Origin: Henricia sp. BOLD:AAB3569
Lineage: Eukaryota > Echinodermata > Asteroidea > Spinulosida > Echinasteridae
Direction: 5' to 3'
Assembly (NCBI GenBank): GCA_037783545.1
Contig: JBBELK010000517.1
Coordinates: forward strand, 930,001 to 994,000
Length of the DNA: 64,000 nucleotides
The notes under the pieces were generated by a model. The model searched no databases, was not told where the DNA came from, and worked only from the letters and a program-made list of their open reading frames with translations. Positions 56,702-64,000 of this stretch are shown here, in pieces. How positions within the stretch are numbered: the stretch's first letter is position 1; each line of letters begins with the position of its first letter. A program made the position numbers and the translations under genes.

Positions 56702-57154
56702 ACTCCAATCGTTAATCAAGCCGAACCCGCCTTACCATTATGACTGCTCTACCAACTGAGCTATCTGGACATCCCGTCGGAGCATCACAATAATCTCGTG
56801 CCTGCCACTCTTTTTCCAACAATGCAGTGGGGGAAATCCATGCCGACCAATTTAGCTATAGTGATGGCCTATCGTGAAGAGAGGTCTTACCTCCATATAG
56901 GAAGGGGGGTGCAAATCCATGCCAACCCATTCACTATAGTGGTCATTATTATTATGTATATTGAGGGTATATGATAGGATTGACAATTAGAAACACGAGT
57001 ACAAGTATAACCGCGGCTTTCGGCCGTACTATGCGTATCGCTTGTAGCCTATGCAGTCGCTCCAAGTTAATTTTTGTTTCACTGAATGCGGGTGATTCGC
57101 TACTCAAAGAAGAAAAAAACGTTCATTTGATGAATATATGGCTGTGTGCTATGA

Positions 57155-57305
57155 TGTAACTGTTTGACCTGAAATACCTCTGAGTTTTCTCCCATGAAAC
57201 TGCTCGTCACATTGCTTCGTGCGTTATGTGTCACCATTTCTGTGATGGCTTGTGAGGCGTAGCAATAGTAGGCTGGGTTAATATTGGGCAATCTCGGAAC
57301 TATGC
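57155..57305 (+). repeat. Dispersed repeat B, right-arm copy
   Basis: ctgtttgacctgaaatacct, gagttttctcccatgaaact, atggcttgtgaggcgtagca and gggcaatctcggaactatgc follow in the order of the copies at 15741 and 20998. Confidence 0.65.
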
Positions 57306-57849
57306 GTTATAGTACCCACTGCATCCATAGTGCAAATTCGTCGCATTTTCCCCACACTGACGAGCATGCAGGCACTTTTTGACAAATTTCGTATTTTGAC
57401 ATTCTTGGGGTTTCGTTCTTGGGGTGCCCTCTTTTATTTCTGAACATTTCAACTGGTTTTTGAGTTATGAAACATCTGAAAATGGCGAACAACCCCATGT
57501 CACTTAAAATGTTAGTTTCCCATACTGACGAACATGCTTCTGCGTACTACAACGGAGTGCGCTGGTACCGGGTACCAACCAATATCGCGCAAAGCTGAAT
57601 GCTGTTTTCACGTAAGAAAAATCAATAAATAAAGAAATATATGGAATTTTACAAAATATTAGTTTGTGGAACCTAAGTGTTCATCAGTATTCTTGGGTTT
57701 CACTTTCTTGACAACCGGTTGCTATCCGCCATTACTGTGTCCATACTATGGCATACCAAAGCGAAAATAATTCAACACTGATAATATTATTGAACGTCAA
57801 CCTAGTCTTGGTGCAAGACGTATCTGCGTGATATATTTGTTGTCTATAT

Positions 57850-58138
57850 AGGACGCATTGGGTCTAGTCCGACGGCTGAGTAGCGCTAGCCAGCGAGTGC
57901 CGTTTTCGCGGTCGGTAAAATGATAACAAAGACACGTTTCTGCAGCGTACGGGTTCAGCCAAATACCGGCTTCGGTTGCCAGGCCGACAAACCAAAGCCG
58001 ATAGTTCGTTGAATCCATTGGAAAAAAATGGCCCATTGCCACATTTTCGGATTTTTTCCTTTTAAAAACAAATAAAGCACGGACTTGTCTGACGCGATAA
58101 CGTGTGCTTTTTCTGTTTGATAAGACGTACAGGTACCG
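57850..58138. repeat. Arm-specific segment, present on the right only
   Basis: The left arm runs from tgtctatata directly to an agctcggcttg-like word. The right arm has about 290 bp more between these words, starting ggacgcattgggtctag. It creates most of a 218-codon minus-strand open frame (58453-57797) that has no start context, domain or left-arm counterpart. Insertion and deletion cannot be separated. Confidence 0.55.
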
Positions 58139-59216
58139 GACTTTACAGAGCTCGGCTTGAAATAGGTTAATAAGCACTGTCATAGGTATGCACAGCATAA
58201 TGGAATGCCTGGAATGTGCTTGGAATTTCCCGAACAGATTTAGGAAATGTCCCAAGACGATACTAGACCCAGCAGTGCGTATGGCGCCCTCTCTTGGCGA
58301 TTGTCGATGAATGTTGATTAGCGCGCGGCGGTCAGTGACAAATATTACGCAGAATCGTCTTGCACCAAGACTAACGTCAACTCTAAAAAACAAGTCAATA
58401 AAAAAAAGGTTGGCATGACTTTTAAATGTTGATAGACTGTTTGAAACCGGCATACCGTGCTTTTGTTGGCAAGTTTTTACAAATGTTGAGACTTGTTTTT
58501 CAGGATTGACGCTAGAACTATCAGTGCCGAATTATTTCCGCTTTGGCGTGCCATACGCGTGACGTCAACAACTATCATATCCGCCATTACTGTGTCCATA
58601 CTATGTGTCCATACTATTGTGAAGAAGGACCGCCGCTCAAACACAAACTAAACATACGGAAGTGGCGAACAACTACCGAGACCCATTATTAAGTTTTTCT
58701 CATAGTGACTCACCCGAAAGTAGCCTACATAGCGTTACGGGTTGCGAACAGCACGCGTGTCGAATTTTGTCATACCGGCGAACACGTTCACAGCTTTATA
58801 ATTGCTAAGAGATTAATCAAATAAATAGAAAATACGTAATTATATAACGTTTAGACATTAAGCAAGAAGGTTATTTAACCCAAAAATAAGTCCCAACTAA
58901 AAACGCGAAATACTCGAAACTGCAGTTTGGCCATATTCGCCAGTATGGAGAAATCGCGACGAATTGTGCAGTTGCACAAAACCCCCACATCGAGAGACCT
59001 CCCACATATACCCCTATATTTCGACGACATTTCGAAAATTGTACAATCCGATGAAGTAGGCTGCCCACTGTAAAGGTGCGTTCACACTATCGCGAAAAAC
59101 ATCACACTGCTGCACTAACCACATTGCGTGAAGTCCCAATCGGCGATCTTTCCAAAATTATTTTAGAACAATTATTTTTTTCAACATTAAACAACTCAAG
59201 TTTGCAAACAATTTCA

Positions 59217-59330
59217 AAAATGTGACGTCATCATCAGATCGATGTTTATGTCGCCCGATCACCTTGCGTTTGTAACAAACAAACGCCAAACTGTAGTTTT
59301 GTTTGGTTTTGTAAACAGACTCCAGTCACG
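59217..59330 (+). promoter_or_regulatory. Conserved proximal promoter of peptide gene copy 2
   Basis: CRE palindrome TGACGTCA at 59223-59230, exactly 101 bases before the ATG as in the left copy. At about 59251-59297 lies a Helitron-like end: CCCGATCACC, then GCGTTTG...CAAACGC, then TGTAGT. No clear TATA box. The sequence just before the ATG (ttttgtaaacag) could be an acceptor for a 5' untranslated exon. Confidence 0.48.
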
Positions 59331-59409
59331 ATGAAAGCTTTTGCGTGTCTTCTCCTCCTGGTCTGTGTGGGCTGTGCGCTCTCCATGTCTGTCAACCAAC
59401 AGGTTGAAG
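59331..59409 (+). CDS. Peptide precursor copy 2, exon 1 (signal peptide)
   Basis: 79 nt, donor GAAG|GTATGT, phase 1. Without splicing the frame continues to 59531, but that tail is not kept as coding in the left copy. The spliced reading is supported by exons 2-4 matching in phase in both arms. Confidence 0.86.
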
Positions 59410-62154
59410 GTATGTTATTTCAACGCTTTGGGGGAAATAAAGACTTTTCTCCGACGAACGTCCAAATCTTAATGCGCTATCCTGAGGTTCATCTGCTGCA
59501 TGGCATAGTCGTAATAAGTACGGTTACATAGAAATGTTAATAAGTGCAAGAACCATTCATTTAAAAATACTACAGACCATTTGCACGGGCGGCTATCACT
59601 TTGTCAGTGTGCGTCAAGCACGATATAGGCATTTTTGTCGATAATTGTCACATTTAAATATGAAAACCTGCCATGCTTAAAGAGGAAGAATCCCCCTTGA
59701 CGAAAATCCAGCATTTAGGCTTTTTTCGATAGTCCAAACATCCCTCTTGCCGACGTGGATTTTTATTTTTTTTTTATTTGTCGGTTTTAAGTGGATAAAT
59801 TGCAAGCAAAGGCTGCGCTTTTCGAAAATGAGATTTTCGCGATTTCTGAAACGCTCATTAGGTATTTATATGCGCGTGACCCCGTGACGCAATCCTGAGA
59901 AAGAAAAGTCAACACGATTGTTAGCTCCATAGGCCTACGTTTACACGCAAAAAACTTGGAAAACCGTCTCTGTTAGATGGTGTTTTTTGAAGAATTGTTT
60001 TGGTCCAAAAAGCCAGAGATATGCCCAGTAGTTGCGTGGTTGTATGTTTTACCAGACATCATGAAAAAAAGAGCAGAAGCTAAGATCCTTTTTTATTACG
60101 AAGAGAGAGAAAAATGAGTCGCTCATTCTAACTTGTACCGGCCGATGTGCATATACCGTGTGCCAATTTCAAACACGTGGGAACTACGGCGCGGCCCGCA
60201 GGCACCATTCCCACTGCTGTACACGGACCGCTGTTCGTTCCGTGACAAACACCGGTCGCAATGCACCAGTGTTTCCTTCAAAAGACTCGACTTCATTGTG
60301 AGCCACAATTTTACGGTTTTTTTCACAAAAAAGGTAATAGTAGATTATTGTCGTTTTACATCAGGTGTTTTCACGTTCGTATTTTGAATTACAAGGACAA
60401 AACAGGCATGATGAACATACACTTCGTATATTTTCCATTCAATACTGCACAGGCCGTTTTGTGTGTTTCTCAGAATGACGTATCGCCCCTGTTTGTAAAC
60501 AAACCAAGTGACCTCGAGCGTTTCAGAATTTCGTGTGAAGAGGGTCGGAACTGAATTGCGTTTTAAACAAATACTGTCGGTTTTTGGCGGAAAACACGTT
60601 GTAATCGCGTTGTAGAACCTCCATGATAAACAGGAAAACTAAAAAAATGTGGATGGGGGGATTCTAGCTGTTTAAGATAATGAGTCATTAACCCTTCGCG
60701 AGGGTCCCGCACCAAAGTTCGGTGCGGGCCTTAACCAATCAGCGATGAGCCCAGACCTTGTGAGCGAGGATCCCCCCTGCAGCAGGTCTGGGTACGAGAC
60801 TAAAATACGCGTCCAATCTTCAATTTGGATATGGAAACCAACATGGTGGTGTTTCAGATAATCTTGGTTTTCCAAATATAGATTGATTTCAGAATGGTAT
60901 GAGAAAAATATGACACATGATATGGAATCAAAATCTCAACAGTAACACCCGTGGGGAAAATAAGGGCCAAACATGTTCTAAACACAATCCCCAAATCTTT
61001 CACGCTGCTCATTTCCGGTCGAGTTATAATGAGTCTATGAAAACGTTATTCCAGATACTCAATTAATTTTCCCCTCTTTAATCCGTGATCTTCACTCGTA
61101 CCGGGAAAAACCAGGAAACTTCAAAATCTAGGCTTCCCTGACGATGACTTTGGTATGTTCTTTCTTTTCAGGTGCCCTACAAGATCTGATGCAGCGACGT
61201 AAGAATAAACAGATTTTTTAATTTTAAAAAACAACTTTAGCTTTTTGTATTATCAAATTCAACTTTACGCGTAGTCATGTCGCCATAACCCTTGGCCAGT
61301 TGCAAGGGTACGGTCTGCAATGTCACGTGATATTACTCAAGAGAACAGAGCATGCGTTCAGTTTGCTTCTTAGGGGGATGTGATTGGCTTAACATTTTTC
61401 GACTCGTAACTTTCATATTAATTTTCTTTTGTTTTCAGGGGCTGAACTGGGTCCACTCGAAAAACGTAAGAATGTGCTTTTAATAGCTTGTTCATGCATT
61501 GCTGTCCACTAAAACTCCTTTATTCTAGCATTAACAAAGATGAAATAAATTGAAGACATTTTTTTGTCTATAAGAGAGTCGAAAATATTGAAAAAAAATT
61601 CCCTGCTTCTCATTGATGTCTTATATTTGTCAATTTTCTTCCACTTTGATGTAGGCCTATATAATGTGGCAGTGAAAAATTGAAATGCTGTTTTAAGCAT
61701 ACTGATGGCGAATGCGCAGCAATAACTAGAGCCACCCTGCCACTGTGCGATTTTTCCACAAAATTCCCAGTGTACGATATTTATAAATATTACCTGGAAA
61801 TGTCTACAGGCTGTCTAAGTCAAGAAATTAACCTTATACTCATAAACCGTTAGAAATTCGAAACAAAAACAGACGCACATTGGGAGCCGGTACATGTATC
61901 AACTTCTGAAGTTGGACTTACTCGATTGTTCATTAAAGTCCTACCTTCATGGAAAGTCATGCAAACCAGTAACAAAGTTATTCGATTAGAACGTGAATTT
62001 CCATTCCACAACTTTGTGAAAATTTACTGAACAGGAATTCTCTTTTCGTTTCTTTTCTTATTCCTTACATACAGGTGATGATTTCTGTTTTATTCTGTGG
62101 CCAATTTGTCCTACTGGTCAATCCTGCAACCTCAGCACGAGCAAGTGCGACTAA
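59331..62154 (+). CDS. Secreted four-cysteine peptide precursor, copy 2 (right arm)
   Basis: Exons 59331-59409, 61172-61198, 61439-61465 and 62075-62154 join to 70 residues. Signal peptide MKAFACLLLLVCVGCALS, pro-region MSVNQQVEGALQDLMQRR and AELGPLEKR, then a 25-residue product starting DDFCFILWPICPTGQSC and ending NLSTSKCD. Every intron is phase 1 and every splice site is canonical. The RR and KR dibasic sites each straddle an intron. The CX6CX5CX6C pattern and the sequon NLS match copy 1 (NLT). The hydrophobic FILWPI stretch between Cys1 and Cys2 is invariant. Likely a neuropeptide/hormone or a defence peptide; which one is not decidable here. Intron 1 holds the 991-bp TTAA element. Confidence 0.82.
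59677..60675. mobile_element. TTAA-flanked insertion, 991 bp, right arm only
   Basis: TTAA at 59677-59680 and 60672-60675 bracket the insert. Its ends AGAGGAAGAATCCCCC and GGGGGGATTCTAGCTG are imperfect inverted repeats. The left arm has the empty site: ctgccgtgcttaagataatg, a single TTAA. This filled/empty pair proves insertion with TTAA duplication, a piggyBac-type outcome. Internal open frames (60133-60554) lack transposase motifs, so it is nonautonomous. It lies in intron 1 of peptide gene copy 2. Confidence 0.82.
61172..61198 (+). CDS. Peptide precursor copy 2, exon 2 (27-nt microexon)
   Basis: Acceptor tttcttttcag|GTGCCC, donor GCGAC|GTAAGA, phase 1-1, encoding (G)ALQDLMQR and the first base of Arg. 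Two synonymous differences from copy 1. Confidence 0.8.
61439..61465 (+). CDS. Peptide precursor copy 2, exon 3 (27-nt microexon)
   Basis: Acceptor ttgttttcag|GGGCTG, donor AAAAAC|GTAAGA, phase 1-1, encoding (R)AELGPLEK and the first base of the KR Arg. Three differences from copy 1, two of them changing residues (V/L, S/P). Confidence 0.8.
62075..62154 (+). CDS. Peptide precursor copy 2, exon 4 (mature peptide)
   Basis: 80 nt with TAA at 62152-62154. The acceptor is cttacatacag|GTGATG. Four residue differences from copy 1 (G/D, T/S, V/K, E/D) with all Cys kept. A candidate polyadenylation signal AATAAA lies at 62395-62400, about 240 bases after the stop. Confidence 0.86.
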
Positions 62155-62394
62155 CTGGAACTACTGCAGTATAGCAGGCCTCCACATAACGTCAACCTGA
62201 ATATCTTCTATAATAACACTCACTATGACCGGTTCTCGTCTTGCCGACCGAGTAATGCTATTCAAATCGCCGTATCTTAACATCATCTGAGGTTGAAGTA
62301 ATCCAAGCGACTCACCCCAATCATGCAACTTCATATAGGGGCGTACCTATGTTCTTATCGAAATTCAGAACCAGTTATTTAAAGCACTTTTCTA

Positions 62395-62400
62395 AATAAA
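62395..62400 (+). terminator. Candidate polyadenylation signal of peptide gene copy 2
   Basis: AATAAA in ttttctaaataaaaaaag. The left-arm counterpart reads aaatacaaaa, so copy 1 would need another signal. Confidence 0.45.
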
Positions 62401-63903
62401 AAAAGATCATGCATACAATTGTCTGGGCTATTCACCACTTTAACGGAACAGCCATATTGGCAATTAACAGCGAGGCTTTCCTTGCATGAACAACTCCCTC
62501 GCATCAAGTTGGTTGCTCGGACGTTGACTTTTGTCCATTGTAAAATATGTTGTATGCCCGGAAAGCCTCGTTTTGAACACGACGTCGAAACCCGACTTTT
62601 ATTGTGCGCATGCATCATGCAGTGCATAAATTTGGACGAGGAATATGGTCGCTTGTCAAATTGGCTTTGAATTGTGTGACCTTTGACATCGTTTACGACC
62701 AAATTTATGTAAAGCATGATACCGATTTAACTAAAAGTTGTTTGCAAACCACTGGCTCTGAGCTTTCTTTCTGCATGGAAACCTAACTTGCGTATTGCTT
62801 AGAATGTTAAGCTTATCTTTAATATAAAAAACTTACTCAGTCGTACTAGTTAATTGTCTCTTGATCTTGTCTAAATGCATGCGAAATTATAAAACGCGGA
62901 GCTTACAAATTGTTCAATCTGTTCTCACTGCATGAATTAACTATTAAATTATTTATCTGTATCTGACGAACAAAAATCGTTGTTGTGAGTTCGTTTCCGT
63001 GCATTATACACTACTCAACAAAATGAAGTATCAGACTTTCCCCCAGCGGCGTAGCCTGGAACGGGAGGGGGGAGGGGTTGGGTGAGGATTGGGTGCAAAG
63101 AAACCCCTACCCCCTCCTCAAAGTCGCCACCTCCCCCAACTGCAAATTTCGCAAACGGAGAAAAATTGTAAATACACACATTTATTACTACATTACTGCT
63201 CAAATTTTTCTTTGGTACGATACCTGTAAGTGTTGGGTGTCTGGTGTCAAATACGATGGAGTAATTGTAATATATATGCCAAGTTAAAAACAAATCGATG
63301 GAGGAAGGGGTGGGAGGAAACCCTTGCTACGCTGCTCAAAATGCTCAAGTAATCCCTTAAATATATATGGTCCATGTGTTTTGGGTATGGTTTTTGATTG
63401 ATGATTTTCTAGAAACAAAAGTTATTTGCTTTTTTAAATGAGACATCCAATAATTCAAGGCGTAGAGTTGCCCAAGTCTGACCTCCCGTGCTCGGTCTGC
63501 AACGCGCAGCGCACAGTTCGCCCTCCAGACCGGTTGTCTGTCCAATCTGTTTTATTTTGTTTTTTTTCGTCTCAGATAGCCTTGGTCAGGCGTTCATCGA
63601 TAGTCCAGGGCGTACTTTTCTGGCCCCACAGCTTACACGCCTGTTGTCCGTGGCACGGCGCTTCTCCAGCGTAAACAGTGACCTCACATGGCCACGAGTT
63701 TATGCAAATCACCTTCTGCGATATGAACGCCTTGTATTAAGAGCGACGATCACTTTTGAGAGGCCAGGCTAAACAGGCCAGTTGAACTGTTTAGGTCACT
63801 TGTTTCATTGGTTGATAATTGTGGCATAGTTATACTGCATATTAAACTGTCACGTAGTTGCTGTATTGTTTATGCGCATGGCCTAGCTCATTCAAAATCA
63901 GGG

Positions 63904-64000
63904 CTGCGTTCCAAACACGCGAACGTTTGCAAACGTTGGCAACGTTGGCCAACAATTCGAGTGGAACGTAATGTGCGCCACCAACGTTCGCCAACGTTGG
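63904..64000. mobile_element. Start of a repeat element cut by the window end
   Basis: TGCGTTCCAAACACGCGAAC followed by repeated AACGTTGGC and CCAACGTT words begins exactly where the inverted-duplication match ends. It is probably an inverted-repeat element inserted at the arm boundary; the other end is not visible. Confidence 0.45.

Larger units (their letters stand above)
54742..63902 (-). repeat. Large inverted duplication, right arm
   Basis: About 9.2 kb, inverted match of 38706-47103. Inner match: gataggtgtataatctaagc; outer match: ctcattcaaaatcagg. Extra length comes mainly from a 991-bp TTAA insertion (59681-60671), a 188-bp tandem (56326-56701) and a private segment (57850-58138). 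Confidence 0.85.

Noticed and set aside
57797..58453. 218-codon open frame on the minus strand
   Set aside because: It runs across repeat DNA and an arm-specific segment, has no recognisable domain or start context, and the left arm lacks the middle part. Treated as chance.
59331..59531. Unspliced 66-residue reading of peptide gene copy 2
   Set aside because: The frame after base 59409 is intron sequence. It begins with a consensus donor, and exons 2-4 with matching phase exist in both arms.
60133..60554. Open frames in the 991-bp TTAA insert as a transposase
   Set aside because: No DDD-type or Cys-rich piggyBac motifs; the frames are short and overlapping.

Overview
This is a eukaryotic genomic window from an invertebrate deuterostome, most likely an echinoderm. 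The evidence is short exons in long, transposon-filled introns, a chain of scavenger-receptor cysteine-rich (SRCR) exons, a Methuselah-like 7TM receptor of a type common in echinoderms and cephalochordates, many tRNA-derived SINEs and MITEs, and a strong excess of the palindrome TAGGCCTA. The species cannot be named from the sequence alone. All exon models were built by hand from splice sites, phase continuity and family knowledge; no database was searched.

Layout. (1) 1-5091, minus strand: the first five coding exons of an acyl-CoA thioesterase 8 (ACOT8, peroxisomal TesB family); the last exon lies outside the window. (2) 5.1-11.6 kb: transposon debris, including a broken non-LTR reverse transcriptase, foldback elements, SINEs and a palindromic MITE family with TTAA target sites. 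(3) 11674-26297, minus strand: an apparently complete ten-exon gene for a large receptor of about 1648 residues. It has a signal peptide, three close SRCR domains, an unassigned cysteine-rich module, three divergent SRCR-like domains, a somatomedin-B domain, a Methuselah-like ectodomain and seven transmembrane helices. Introns 1-8 are all phase 1. (4) 26.3-38.4 kb: no gene recognised; it holds MITEs and a 4.5-kb Helitron-like tandem (2 x 2204 bp) rich in TGACGTCA palindromes. (5) 38.7-63.9 kb: a large inverted duplication, arms about 38706-47103 and 54742-63902, around a 7.6-kb repeat-rich spacer.

Each arm carries one copy of a small four-exon gene, 42801-40445 on the minus strand and 59331-62154 on the plus strand, each encoding a 70-residue secreted precursor. 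The order is signal peptide, short pro-region, Lys-Arg cleavage site, then a 25-residue peptide with four cysteines (CX6CX5CX6C). Exons 2 and 3 are both exactly 27 nt and phase 1-1, and each ends inside the second Arg codon of a dibasic site. Between the two copies the mature-peptide exon differs at 9 of 80 bases, the promoter at 3 of 118, the signal exon at 2 of 79 and the 3' flank at 4 of 184. That is the pattern of a diversifying effector-peptide family. I do not recognise the family; it is the best candidate here for an undescribed system.

No functional link between the three genes is visible. ACOT8 is a housekeeping lipid enzyme, the SRCR-7TM protein looks like a surface sensor, and the peptide pair looks like secreted hormone or defence products. 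Much of the remaining DNA is mobile: four TTAA-flanked element families, two TWA-flanked MITEs, several foldbacks, a tRNA-like tandem array and a 43-bp interspaced repeat array.
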